A stretch of 64,000 nt of DNA from an uncultured Acetatifactor sp. (GCA_910578185.1 CAJTPN010000003.1:62001-126000); one strand, 5' to 3'; shown: positions 1 to 8,758, counted from the first letter of the stretch. Notes: generated by a model not told the origin, from the sequence alone. Program-made: numbers and translations.

Positions 1-156
1 GATCTGAGTGAAGCAGGCCACATAGTCAGACACGCAGATAAAGACAGTGATTTTTCAGACTCTCCCAGAATAAACTTATGTAAATACATATACAATATTG
101 TTGGTTTTCCGCAATTAGAATTTGAAAAAACACTTGCTTTCTATCATACCAAATGA
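1..156 (+). CDS. 3' end of an unrecognised gene (partial)
   Basis: Frame 1 is open from the first base of the window to a TGA at 154-156, giving about 51 codons ending in LAFYHTK. No family is recognised. It may be the tail of a gene that starts upstream of the window, or chance. The composition is mixed polar and hydrophobic, with no membrane segment. Only the length of the open frame at the window edge supports it. Confidence 0.3.
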   Translation, partial: DLSEAGHIVRHADKDSDFSDSPRINLCKYIYNIVGFPQLEFEKTLAFYHTK

Positions 157-264
157 TAAAATAAAGGAAAAATCATCCCATTGTTAACTTCATTCTGTCA
201 TGCAAAACATCCTGCTTTGTAAGATCGATATTACCACCAGTAACACAATATATAGGAGTGCAAA

Positions 265-1011
265 ATGAGTAAACTTAACAAGTACTATCTGTGCTATACC
301 TTTTCCATCATGCTGGTTTGTTGGGGCTTTTGTCTGATATGCAGTCTCGGAGGAATTACCTTAATCGACAATTATCTACTATATATACCCTATCTGCTGG
401 GGGGCTTGTCTCCAACAATCGCCTCGTTTTTAGCGCTGAAAAAGAATAACCAGATTGTCAATTTCAGAGAGTGGTTGAAAAACATTTTTGACTTCCGGCA
501 TAATTTGAAATCATATGCCATGGTTGCTGTTTTGGGCACCTTATCTATACTGCCCCAATGTTTTATCTCAGGATATGAAAACGGCGCCCCATTATTTGCC
601 ATTATTTTCATGATCCCTATGATGCTGGTCGGAGGGGGATTAGAAGAAGCCGGATGGCGATACATACTTCAAACGGAACTTGAGCAGAAATATCACTTTA
701 CCACCTCAACCATTATAGTGGGAATTATTTGGTGGCTCTGGCACTTGCCTTTATTTTTTATACAGGGTATAGCTCAATATGGCCAAAATTACCTGAACTT
801 TGGAATAAACGTACTGGGATTAAGTTTTGCTTTGGCAAGTATCAGAAAAATTACCGGAAGCGTATGGTTGTGCGTGCTGTTTCACTGCATTGTAAATTCC
901 TTGTCGGCAATCTACATAATAAATACAAATGTTTTTGGCTCTATAACTGCAGCAATCTTGCTTATTTTCTGTTCCTACATTTTGATGATCATCAACTCCA
1001 GAAAAAAATAA
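265..1011 (+). CDS. CPBP-family intramembrane metalloprotease
   Basis: A 248-residue polytopic membrane protein of the CPBP (CAAX protease and bacteriocin-processing, ABI) family. Seen directly: about seven hydrophobic stretches; the EEAGWRYILQ motif near residue 125, giving the paired glutamates and arginine; a W-LWHLPLF motif near residue 158; and an LFHCIVNS motif near residue 205. The Glu and His residues are the expected zinc or catalytic ligands. An upstream AGGAG sets the ATG start. Family roles include prenyl-protein processing, bacteriocin self-immunity and bacteriocin maturation. It lies just beyond the 3' end of the minus-strand peptide operon and converges on it, so an immunity or processing role is possible, but this is inference. 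Confidence 0.85.
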   Translation: MSKLNKYYLCYTFSIMLVCWGFCLICSLGGITLIDNYLLYIPYLLGGLSPTIASFLALKKNNQIVNFREWLKNIFDFRHNLKSYAMVAVLGTLSILPQCFISGYENGAPLFAIIFMIPMMLVGGGLEEAGWRYILQTELEQKYHFTTSTIIVGIIWWLWHLPLFFIQGIAQYGQNYLNFGINVLGLSFALASIRKITGSVWLCVLFHCIVNSLSAIYIINTNVFGSITAAILLIFCSYILMIINSRKK

Positions 1012-1051
1012 TAACAAATTCTTGATTGACAGCTTTGTTCAGATGACAAAA

Positions 1052-1097
1052 CAGCCATAAACCACTGATTTTACTACAAATCCTTGATTTATGGCTG
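1052..1097 (+). terminator. Intrinsic terminator after CPBP protease
   Basis: The inverted repeat CAGCCATAAA / TTTATGGCTG (1052-1061 and 1088-1097) is followed by CTCTTTTCCC on the plus strand. It lies 40 bases after the protease stop. The remaining bases up to 1341 hold no gene that I can see. Confidence 0.6.
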
Positions 1098-1341
1098 CTC
1101 TTTTCCCATCCTAAACACTTGAAACACAAACTACAAGGGAAAGCGCTCTTCAATCTATAAGTTCCTCTTTTGCCTTTAGAGCTGGCGATAGCATGGCCTC
1201 CAGCTTATTTCTATGCAGATTTCTTTTTTACCTGACCCGTTCCCCTAACCTTATACGCGAACCTACAACCGTCAAATTATCCTCGCAGTAAATCAACTCC
1301 CCGCTTAATGCTTTAATAATGAACATTCCCCTTAAAGAAAC

Positions 1342-3189
1342 TTATTGATAAAACTGTGCCTGGGCATTCCACATCTCGTAATATTTTCCCGTCTGATCTT
1401 GCACCAGCTTGTCGTGTGATCCTGTTTGTACTATTTGTCCTTCATGAAATACGAGGATTCTGGAGCAAAATTTGCAACTGGACAAACGGTGAGAGATATA
1501 AACAATGCCGCTTCCTTCCACCAGTTGATGAATATTTTCATACATGGTATATTCCGCACGCGGATCCAAGGCCGCCGTGGGTTCATCCAGGATTAAAAAG
1601 TGAGCCTGCTTATAGACCGCCCGCGCAATTGCGACCTTCTGTGCCTCCCCGCCGGATATTTCCACCCCGCCTTCTTCAAAGTCCTGAAAAAATACAGTTT
1701 CCAGTTTTTTGGGAAGGCCTTCCGCCCATGATAGGATACCCGCTTTATCAAGAGCATCGTATACCGAATGATCCTGATATATTTTTGAAACAGCAACATT
1801 TTGCCCCAAAGTAAAGGAAAACAACTGATAATCTTGAAACACCACGCCAAAAAGTCGGCGGTATTCATCGATTTTTATAGAATGAATATTCCTTCCATTC
1901 AGAGTAATTGTCCCTTCCGTCGGCTCATATAAACGACATAGCAACTTGATAAGTGTCGTTTTGCCCGATCCGTTCATCCCAACCACGGCAATGCGTTCTC
2001 CCAGACATATGGTCAAATTAACATGCCTTAAAGCCCATATATCCGTATTTGGATATCGAAAAGACACATCCTGAAATTCAATGGTAAACGATACCTGTTC
2101 CGAATCTTCAACAGGAACGGGTTCCGTTCCTTGGGATTCGCACACCTGGATTGCAAATAGTTCAATATAGGGACTCATTTGCTCACAACTGCCAACCAGA
2201 TCGCCCAGAGAATAAATCAGCGCAGATATGGAACTAATAAAAACCTGAATGCTTCCTGCATATAACACAACAGAACCAACACTGATCTCCTTATTGATTG
2301 CTTTGAATGCCGCTAGCAAATAAGACAAAAAGATGACTAAAGAGTTCAGAGCGGCAGTCAAACAGGGAATTGAGGCCTTTGTTCTACCCAAATCCTTCAT
2401 CAACTTTAACCCGATGGAAGAATTCCACAGTTTCTCAAAAGACGAACATAGAAACTCCTTCAGATTATATATTCGAATATCTTTGCCAAAATGATAATCC
2501 CCCATCAGCTGCATAAACATGAAGCCACTTCCGTTTGCCCGGTTCAACTGATCGTTCAGGTTTACGATTTTCCAGTTGACCTTGAGCTGAAGCCGAGAGG
2601 CGGTAAATAAAAGCAGGAAAGATATCAACAGTAATAGTGCAAGCGGCAATGGACTAGTCCAAAACGAAGGATCCGCCGCCAAAGATCGCATTTGAAAAAT
2701 TTTTAAGAAAGACAGGAATGCCAATATCAAACTGATTATGTTACGGGTGATCCCACTAAAAACTCCCATAATTCGACCTATGCCGCCTACTCGCATTTTT
2801 AACTGATCAATAGAACGCTTTAGATCCTGCACATAGTTGGACTCCAGTCTGGCATAATCCAGATCCATCATTTTTACGCTGACTTTTTTTTCAAATTCCA
2901 ATTCCATACGATACATCTGGGTATCCCGCACCCGATTACATACATTCTTCAAAAGCAGAAGAAAAATATTAGCACCAATCCCACAGCCAGCATACAAGAA
3001 TAGAATTGTTTCCCCTGCATCCGCAGTCAAACCATCTAAAATCAACGAAGTAAACACATAATTTACAAAGGGAATAACCGCTTCTATAACGGAAATAATT
3101 GGTATCAAAAAAATCAGAGGTGTTGAAAGCAAAAATGCGGTTTTCAATATAATTCCCGTTTTACGGAAACTGCTTCTAAAAGTTTTCAT
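1342..3189 (-). CDS. ABC half-transporter (TM-NBD), peptide exporter candidate
   Basis: A 615-residue exporter-type ABC half-transporter. The N-terminal 330 residues carry about six membrane segments. The ATPase domain follows, with Walker A GMNGSGKTT, signature ISGGEAQK, Walker B LILDEPTAALD and switch ISHRLSS. There is no N-terminal C39 peptidase domain (the first residues run into a membrane segment), so it cannot itself cleave a leader peptide. It is the last gene of the minus-strand peptide operon, 9 bases after the other half-transporter, and the two probably form a heterodimer. Likely cargo is the matured Cys-rich peptides; this is inferred from context only. Confidence 0.88.
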   Translation of the reverse strand: MKTFRSSFRKTGIILKTAFLLSTPLIFLIPIISVIEAVIPFVNYVFTSLILDGLTADAGETILFLYAGCGIGANIFLLLLKNVCNRVRDTQMYRMELEFEKKVSVKMMDLDYARLESNYVQDLKRSIDQLKMRVGGIGRIMGVFSGITRNIISLILAFLSFLKIFQMRSLAADPSFWTSPLPLALLLLISFLLLFTASRLQLKVNWKIVNLNDQLNRANGSGFMFMQLMGDYHFGKDIRIYNLKEFLCSSFEKLWNSSIGLKLMKDLGRTKASIPCLTAALNSLVIFLSYLLAAFKAINKEISVGSVVLYAGSIQVFISSISALIYSLGDLVGSCEQMSPYIELFAIQVCESQGTEPVPVEDSEQVSFTIEFQDVSFRYPNTDIWALRHVNLTICLGERIAVVGMNGSGKTTLIKLLCRLYEPTEGTITLNGRNIHSIKIDEYRRLFGVVFQDYQLFSFTLGQNVAVSKIYQDHSVYDALDKAGILSWAEGLPKKLETVFFQDFEEGGVEISGGEAQKVAIARAVYKQAHFLILDEPTAALDPRAEYTMYENIHQLVEGSGIVYISHRLSSCKFCSRILVFHEGQIVQTGSHDKLVQDQTGKYYEMWNAQAQFYQ

Positions 3190-3198
3190 ATCCTCACC

Positions 3199-4977
3199 CT
3201 ACTTATAATACTGACTTTGTAACTGGAATAGCTCACTATATTTACCACCTTTTTGCAGCAACTCTTGATGTGAGCCACTTTCCTCAATACATGCGTTGTT
3301 TAGGAACAAAATTCGATCACAGAATTGGGTAGAAGCCAACCGATGGGAGACAAAAATAGATGTCCGTCCTTTGGCAAGTGAATTGTAAGCTTCATACAAC
3401 TCTTTTTCCGCGATGGGATCCAGAGCAGATGTCGGCTCATCCAAGATCAGTGAAGCTGATTCCTTATACATTGCCCTCGCCAATATCAATTTCTGTGTTT
3501 CTCCTCCGGATAGATTGACTCCGTTTTCATCAATCAATTTTGTTAAGGGAAGATTTAAGTCGCTGATCGAATCACCCAAACCAGACATCTGTAAACAAGA
3601 CTGGACACGCTCTAAATCAATCTGCGTTTGGTCAATCAGCGCAATATTCTGTGCAACTGTCATAGGAAGCACATATATAGATTGAAAAACGACAGAATAC
3701 AAGCGGTAAATATCTTCAATTTTCAATTCTGACATCGCCGTTCCATTCAAGTAAATTTCCCCCTGCGTAGGCCGATAAAAACCGCATAACAGTTTGACCA
3801 ATGTGGTTTTTCCGGCTCCATTTTCTCCAACAAGCGCTATTTTTTCCCCTTTATGGACTGTCAAATTAATATTCTTAAGAATATACGGCGAATCTTCGGT
3901 ATACCGAAAAGAAACATTACGTAATTCAATCTCCAGGGTATCATACGGATCAAGCGTCAGCTCTTTCCAACCTGTATGCACAGTTGGCGCATCCAGGTAT
4001 TCGCGGATGACAGACACTTCTTTACATGTACGGGTAACCGAAGCAATTCCTTGCACAATATTTGTAACAAATCCGGAGAAGCCGGAAATTGCACCGAAAT
4101 ACAACGTGAATTCAGCAATCTGTATCTGTCCATCAAAAATCGCATGAAAAATATACAGATATGCCAGCCCATCTCTGATCAAAAGAAGCAATACATCGGC
4201 AATGACAGTAATAAAATTATGACGATGTATCCTAACCATCCATTTCAGCCGTGCCTCTATCAGTGAGTTGATAAGGAATGTTAGCCAGCCTTTCATTGAA
4301 TACAGCTTAATATCTTTGTTGTTTCTATAATCTGCTGTCTTATTGTACAAATAATTGAGCTTCTTGTCGATAACAGTCCATTGTTTCCGATGATCATATT
4401 CATAAGCATTAACGCGCCATAAAATAAACAGGTAAATCCCGGACGTCACCAGAAGAACAAGCACAATCCATGGGCTAAGCATTGAGATAATTCCTACATA
4501 AAGAACAAAACCCAATACCTGCCCCAAATAGTTGCCCAAGAGCTGCAACATACCTGACACGCCAGAATTGTCGTTAAACAGGATATTCAAAACATCCTGA
4601 AATTGATTCTGTCCGTTCTCACTTTCCACAAACTGATAATCCAGCACCATTTTCTTTTTGAAAATTTCCGTCAGATAATGGACTTTGTTATTAGTTAGAT
4701 GCGTTTCATTGACCGCTTGAATATATGAATTTATCATATTGCATAGGGCGAAAACAAAAGATAATGCACCTACAATGCATAACAACCTCTGTAGGGATAT
4801 CTCACCTGTAACCCCGCTGAGTATCACGCTGGGCATATAAATCGAAATAAACGGTGTGCATACGCCAATAATGGCTTGCATCAATAAGAAAAAAATAATT
4901 GACCGTTCCCAATTCCATGTGTTATGAAACACATAAGCCACATTTTGGAGCGTTCCGTTCTTTTTTATCCTTTTCAT
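3199..4977 (-). CDS. ABC half-transporter (TM-NBD), peptide exporter candidate
   Basis: A 592-residue ABC exporter half. Membrane segments fill the first 320 residues. The nucleotide-binding domain has Walker A GENGAGKTT, signature LSGGETQK, Walker B LILDEPTSALD and switch VSHRLAS. No C39 leader-peptidase domain is present. The start MKRIKKNGTLQ follows a GGGAAAGGGAGTT ribosome site. It is separated from the upstream 22-residue precursor by a strong hairpin that could act as a partial terminator and lower transporter expression relative to the precursor. It is only loosely similar to its downstream partner, as expected for a heterodimeric exporter. Confidence 0.88.
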   Translation of the reverse strand: MKRIKKNGTLQNVAYVFHNTWNWERSIIFFLLMQAIIGVCTPFISIYMPSVILSGVTGEISLQRLLCIVGALSFVFALCNMINSYIQAVNETHLTNNKVHYLTEIFKKKMVLDYQFVESENGQNQFQDVLNILFNDNSGVSGMLQLLGNYLGQVLGFVLYVGIISMLSPWIVLVLLVTSGIYLFILWRVNAYEYDHRKQWTVIDKKLNYLYNKTADYRNNKDIKLYSMKGWLTFLINSLIEARLKWMVRIHRHNFITVIADVLLLLIRDGLAYLYIFHAIFDGQIQIAEFTLYFGAISGFSGFVTNIVQGIASVTRTCKEVSVIREYLDAPTVHTGWKELTLDPYDTLEIELRNVSFRYTEDSPYILKNINLTVHKGEKIALVGENGAGKTTLVKLLCGFYRPTQGEIYLNGTAMSELKIEDIYRLYSVVFQSIYVLPMTVAQNIALIDQTQIDLERVQSCLQMSGLGDSISDLNLPLTKLIDENGVNLSGGETQKLILARAMYKESASLILDEPTSALDPIAEKELYEAYNSLAKGRTSIFVSHRLASTQFCDRILFLNNACIEESGSHQELLQKGGKYSELFQLQSQYYK

Positions 4978-5017
4978 AGTCCGAAACTCCCTTTCCCCTA
5001 TAAGCTTTTGCAGAGTG

Positions 5018-5058
5018 AAAAGAGCATGCAGGAAGACACAAAATATCTTCCCGCATGC
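5018..5058 (-). terminator. Hairpin after precursor B: partial terminator/attenuator
   Basis: On the minus strand GCATGCGGGAAGA (5058-5046) pairs with TCTTCCTGCATGC (5036-5024), 13 pairs including one G-U, with a 9-base loop. It is followed by TCTTTTC. It sits 9 bases after the precursor B stop and before the two ABC genes. Such a position commonly gives high precursor and low transporter expression in peptide operons. Confidence 0.7.
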
Positions 5059-5067
5059 TGGTACTTA

Positions 5068-5136
5068 TCAACAACAATTGCAGTTTTCTCTGATGCTACC
5101 AACACCATTCAGCATTAATTTTTTAAGCCTTTTCAT
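5068..5136 (-). CDS. Precursor peptide B (22 aa, C-terminal ENCNCC)
   Basis: A very short gene encoding a basic leader (MKRLKKLMLNGVGSIR) followed by ENCNCC, then TGA TAA. Its ATG overlaps the stop of the carrier-protein gene as ATGA, so it is translationally coupled; GGGAG lies 10 bases upstream. The same C-terminal ENCNCC occurs in precursor A at the head of the operon, with different codons and a different leader, so the core is what is conserved. I infer a ribosomally made, post-translationally modified peptide: three Cys in the last four residues with radical SAM enzymes alongside. The codon after the last Cys is TGA here but TGG (Trp) in precursor A. Confidence 0.75.
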   Translation of the reverse strand: MKRLKKLMLNGVGSIRENCNCC

Positions 5137-5447
5137 GGATTGTCATCTCCCTGTGTATCCGCTATAGCCGCGTCTGTATTCGCTTTGGAAGGCGCCGCGT
5201 CTGAGTTATTCAGTAAATCTTCCACAACATCCACGATATGATCGAAAGACAGAAGAAACTCAGGGTTCATATATTCATCAGAAATTTCCACATCAAAGTT
5301 TTCTTCAATCTCCACAATAATCGACACCAATTGAACGGAGTCGATTTCTTCGCTGTGAATAACTGTTTCTTCACCATCTTTATCGACAACGCCAAGGTTA
5401 TCTAAAATTTCCCATACTTTTTCTTCAATTTCTTGTCTGGTCAGCAT
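5133..5447 (-). CDS. Acyl-carrier-like protein of the peptide cluster
   Basis: 104 residues starting at MLTRQEIEEK, chosen because GGAGG lies 7 bases upstream; the ATG overlaps the stop of the radical SAM gene. Residues 35-60 read EEIDSVQLVSIIVEIEE then DVEISDE, the classic acyl-carrier pattern with a DSV in place of DSL, so the Ser that would take 4'-phosphopantetheine is present. The C-terminal 25 residues are low-complexity, rich in Asn, Asp and Ala. From memory, an ACP-related protein accompanies radical SAM genes in clostridial Cys-rich peptide clusters ('peptide maturation system acyl carrier-related'). Its substrate is unknown; it might tether an acyl or aminoacyl group or the peptide itself. 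Confidence 0.8.
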   Translation of the reverse strand: MLTRQEIEEKVWEILDNLGVVDKDGEETVIHSEEIDSVQLVSIIVEIEENFDVEISDEYMNPEFLLSFDHIVDVVEDLLNNSDAAPSKANTDAAIADTQGDDNP

Positions 5448-6754
5448 GTCGTTTCCTCCATAATGGTCATATAGTTGACCGGGTTTTCCGTCAAAGCCTC
5501 CAACATCTCCCGGAAAAAAAACAAGTTCGGTGGACAATTGTTCGTTTTTTGACATGCCCGGTAATGGCATACCGGTCTCTTCTTGCAGGCATAGCACTTC
5601 ATAGTCTCACTCACTGTTCTTGTCAACCATTGATCGTGTTTCTTCACGTCGAACATTCCATCCAACCGGCCAAATCGATTCCTGTCGCTTTCCATATCAC
5701 AGGTACACTTTTTGATAACACCATCAGCACTGATTACAAAGGCGTTACGTTTCATAGCATAACAGATAGAACCCGCCGGTTGCATTGCTGATTTAAACAC
5801 CGTATTCGAATATTTCAGTGCGTATTCATTTATTAGTTTTCGGTAATCCGATTCCGTGCAAAAATTCTTCCGCACCGACTCATCTACTACTTGACCGTAA
5901 TCTTCAGCCACCTGCCAAAAAATTCCAAAGCGAGAATCGTCTAAAAAATTATCTTGTAAAAACGCAGCAAAACGATCTGCGTGAGCGAGCATCGGTTTAG
6001 TAAAATTAGTGCGAAGCGTAATGCGGAGTGCATTCGAATGGATGTTGTTCTTTATATTTCGAAGATTTTCCACAATACGTTCCGCGGAACCCGAGCCATC
6101 CTTAAGAACTCTCTGCTTATCATGGTCTTCTGGCAGCCCGTCCAGTGTGATCTGATATTCTAAAACATGATACTTCTTTAGTTCCCGGACGATCTCCTCA
6201 GTCAGCAAATACCCATTAGTGGTGATACCAGCAAAATAAACCTTTTTCTGATTCTTACAGATATTCATAAAAGCCGGAGACAAACGCCGAATGACGTTTA
6301 AACCTTCCAATGGTTCCCCGCCAAACCAGCTGACCAGTAAACCATCTCGTGTGCTCATTTGTTTATCTACAAACCGAATAAGTTCATCTTGTGTATCTTC
6401 CTGCATTTTTCCGCGAGAGAACGCTTCGTAACAATATGTACACCGAAAATTACACTCCTCGGTAGTAAGAATAACTAAATGAAGATAGTTGTCAAACTCC
6501 TGTTTTTCTTCTAATTCTCGCATTTCTTCCAGTTCGTTCCGCTTCTCATCAATTAAAAATTCCCGATCGTAAAGCCACTGTTCTAACTTCATCTCCTTCT
6601 TTAGGACAAATGGTACATTTCTTGCCATCACATTTCGAATTTTACCAGCCTGCTCACCAAAACTTCGCATCATTTTTCCTGTTCGCGTATTATAGACAGC
6701 GACACCATCGCTCTTTTCTAAAACTTCATTGTAAAAAGAAGGCTTTACCTGCAT
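5441..6754 (-). CDS. Radical SAM/SPASM peptide maturase (rSAM 1)
   Basis: A 437-residue radical SAM protein. The cluster motif CxxxCxxC is Cys101, Cys105, Cys108 within EECNFRCTYCYE; a glycine-rich SAM site follows (WFGGEPLEG). The C-terminal third carries SPASM-type cysteines (CYAMK, CTCDMES, CYACKKRPVC, CQKTNNC) expected to bind auxiliary iron-sulfur clusters. The first 85 residues form an extra N-terminal region that may bind the leader peptide. The architecture resembles the Cys-rich-peptide radical SAM maturases of clostridia (CcpM-like); that is recall, not a search. Likely role: modifying the Cys-rich core of precursors A and B, for example by thioether formation. It overlaps the carrier gene by 7 bases. 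Confidence 0.87.
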   Translation of the reverse strand: MQVKPSFYNEVLEKSDGVAVYNTRTGKMMRSFGEQAGKIRNVMARNVPFVLKKEMKLEQWLYDREFLIDEKRNELEEMRELEEKQEFDNYLHLVILTTEECNFRCTYCYEAFSRGKMQEDTQDELIRFVDKQMSTRDGLLVSWFGGEPLEGLNVIRRLSPAFMNICKNQKKVYFAGITTNGYLLTEEIVRELKKYHVLEYQITLDGLPEDHDKQRVLKDGSGSAERIVENLRNIKNNIHSNALRITLRTNFTKPMLAHADRFAAFLQDNFLDDSRFGIFWQVAEDYGQVVDESVRKNFCTESDYRKLINEYALKYSNTVFKSAMQPAGSICYAMKRNAFVISADGVIKKCTCDMESDRNRFGRLDGMFDVKKHDQWLTRTVSETMKCYACKKRPVCHYRACQKTNNCPPNLFFFREMLEALTENPVNYMTIMEETTC

Positions 6755-6789
6755 ACTATTACATCCTTTCTTTATCTATATTGGAGAAG

Positions 6790-7806
6790 TCATTGGATAA
6801 TGCAAGTCCGATTATCTTTACTACGCAACAATTGTCCGTTCTGTGCAACATAGCAGGGATTGCAGTAACGCAGATACCGACATCTATTGCATGAACTTGT
6901 TTCACCGCCGACAGGCAAAGCAGCTTCCTGACCCATACCGCGTTGGAAAGACTCCCGGATTTGCTTTAGAACCTGATTGGTATTCCAATAGGCCGCAATA
7001 TCCTCCGTCTTTTCTCCTAACGCCTCCAGATGAGGACAGGGAAGAAATCTGCCCCTCACATCTATCGCCATATGAAAACGTCCAGCTCTGCAACCTTTTC
7101 CCACAATCGGAAGTTTCATTCCGTAAAGCAATAGCTGAAGTTCGTTGAAACAGCTTTCCACATTTAGATACTCAGGATATTCTTCACAGAGCTGTTTCAA
7201 CTGAATTAAGTCATCATAATTGTAAGGGAACAACAACTCCATTGTATGACTGGGTTTATTGGCTAATATATCAATATTTTTTACATTCATCGACTGGGCA
7301 ATCTCAATTACACGAATAAGATCAGGGATATTTTCATGATTAGCCACCCAGTTGATTGTACAAGGGATTTCTACCTCGCTCACAATGCGCAAAGCTTCCA
7401 TTGTTTCTGAAAACCCGTCGCGCGTTCTATTGTGAATTTCCTGTGTAGATCCATTCAAGGAAAGATGGCAACAATCCAATCCCACCTTTTTCAGTCGCTT
7501 CGCATAAGTAAAAGTCAACGCAGAACCTGAAGTAGACAGCCTGGTGTATAAACCATGTTCATGTGAGCATTCTATCGCTTCTTCAAGATAAGGATATAAA
7601 AGCGGGTCACCGCCGCTATACTGTACGCAATATGTTCCCATTTTCGCCAACTGTTTCAAGTAGTCCTTCAGCAAAGCAAAATCTAAATCGGCCTCGCCTT
7701 CATAATCGTGAAAGCAAAATGGACAATGGAGATTACATCTTTCTGTCAGCGCTATATTTACATTTATTGGTATATCATAACAGGCTTGCTTGCGATTATA
7801 TTTCAT
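6790..7806 (-). CDS. Radical SAM/SPASM-like protein (rSAM 2)
   Basis: A 338-residue radical SAM protein of PqqE/MoaA-like layout. CxxxCxxC is Cys24, Cys28, Cys31 in ERCNLHCPFCFH, with YSGGDPLLYP as the SAM-binding glycine motif near residue 62. The C-terminal region has CRAGRFHMAID, FLPCPH, CNRCRYLRYCNPC and a last Cys in TCIIQ, which fit a SPASM or twitch auxiliary-cluster domain. It is clearly different in sequence from rSAM 1 and rSAM 3, so it probably performs a separate step. The start ATG follows rSAM 3 by 9 bases in the operon. Confidence 0.85.
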   Translation of the reverse strand: MKYNRKQACYDIPINVNIALTERCNLHCPFCFHDYEGEADLDFALLKDYLKQLAKMGTYCVQYSGGDPLLYPYLEEAIECSHEHGLYTRLSTSGSALTFTYAKRLKKVGLDCCHLSLNGSTQEIHNRTRDGFSETMEALRIVSEVEIPCTINWVANHENIPDLIRVIEIAQSMNVKNIDILANKPSHTMELLFPYNYDDLIQLKQLCEEYPEYLNVESCFNELQLLLYGMKLPIVGKGCRAGRFHMAIDVRGRFLPCPHLEALGEKTEDIAAYWNTNQVLKQIRESFQRGMGQEAALPVGGETSSCNRCRYLRYCNPCYVAQNGQLLRSKDNRTCIIQ

Positions 7807-7815
7807 GTTTTAATT

Positions 7816-8721
7816 TCACTCTTCTTCATATGGAATTTGGGACAAGGTGTGAAGACAAAGATCACATACGTTTACATACTGCTCTTTCTGGGATACGGGA
7901 TAACTTGGCCACCTTCGGCGACATGTACCATTCACACCATACTTGACTAAGCTTCGGAAAAGCGAGTCATTTTCTATCACTTGTCGCATTTGTGTATCAT
8001 CCATACCGAACCGTAACGTCCCTTGCCGAAGATATGGTATGGAATAGCTAACAGGTGAACAGCAAGAATAGACACCTCCATCTGGAAATATGGTAATCGC
8101 ATCAGATCCCAAACAACGCTCCCTTACTGTTTTATCTTCATAAATCAAGTCTTTTTCATCTAAGTTTTCCTTCGCTGCTCCAACCAAAAGTACCGCTGCT
8201 TCTGATACAGAAATCTCCGTAATGGATTTTAACAAAACTTGTGCCGTATCAGCTAATCGCCACGAGCTTTGACAAGCGGCAATTTGTACTTCTACCGCCA
8301 AGAGATATTTCTTACAAAGTCTCAAGATGGTCTGAATCGACGAAACCGGAATAAACTCGGCATGAAACTCATCATAAGAGATAACCAGACAAGTCAGACC
8401 ACATTTTTTCAATCTTCGAATCATCTTCTCCGCTTGAACAGGGTCACTGCCCCAAAAACCATTGGTAATGCATTGAATATTATAATGGTCTTTTGCTGTT
8501 TCCATCAAACGGGTTATCTCGTCAAAATAAAGAAAAACCTCTCCGCCGCTGAAAGAGATCGTTTGAAACTCCTGCATAAAGTATGGCGAATTGATGATCT
8601 GCTCTGCCAGAACCGGATCCATTTTTTCTGTCCGAGCAGGAGAACAGGCAAAACAACAGTGCCTACATGCTGCAGGGCAAGTAAAGGTGTAAATAAAAAC
8701 AAACGTTTTTCTCTTATTCAT
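7816..8721 (-). CDS. Radical SAM protein (rSAM 3)
   Basis: About 301 residues from MNKRKTFVFI, chosen because GAGG lies 8 bases upstream. The cluster motif is Cys15, Cys19, Cys22 in TCPAACRHC, immediately followed by two more Cys (CFACSP). FSGGEVFLYF is the SAM-binding motif. In the C-terminal half are ERCLGSD, VYSCCSP, NGTCRRR and NVCDLC, which could hold an auxiliary cluster. This CRHCC-x-x-C type recalls radical SAM epimerases and related peptide-modifying enzymes, but I cannot assign a reaction. It follows the protease gene after a 237-base gap that contains a candidate third precursor. Confidence 0.82.
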   Translation of the reverse strand: MNKRKTFVFIYTFTCPAACRHCCFACSPARTEKMDPVLAEQIINSPYFMQEFQTISFSGGEVFLYFDEITRLMETAKDHYNIQCITNGFWGSDPVQAEKMIRRLKKCGLTCLVISYDEFHAEFIPVSSIQTILRLCKKYLLAVEVQIAACQSSWRLADTAQVLLKSITEISVSEAAVLLVGAAKENLDEKDLIYEDKTVRERCLGSDAITIFPDGGVYSCCSPVSYSIPYLRQGTLRFGMDDTQMRQVIENDSLFRSLVKYGVNGTCRRRWPSYPVSQKEQYVNVCDLCLHTLSQIPYEEE

Positions 8722-8758
8722 CGAACATACCTCGGTTTCCGCTTCAACTGATAAAAAA

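Noticed and set aside
1342..4977. ABC proteins as bifunctional C39 peptidase-exporters
   Set aside because: Both begin directly with short basic leaders and membrane segments; no Cys-His protease motif precedes them.
5065..5073. TGA in precursor B as a selenocysteine codon
   Set aside because: TAA follows at once, so the extension would be a single residue; the downstream hairpin is followed by a U-run and fits a terminator better than a bacterial SECIS; no selenium genes are seen.
8269..8751. 160-codon plus-strand frame opposite rSAM 3
   Set aside because: Antisense to a well-supported radical SAM gene, without ribosome site or recognisable motif.
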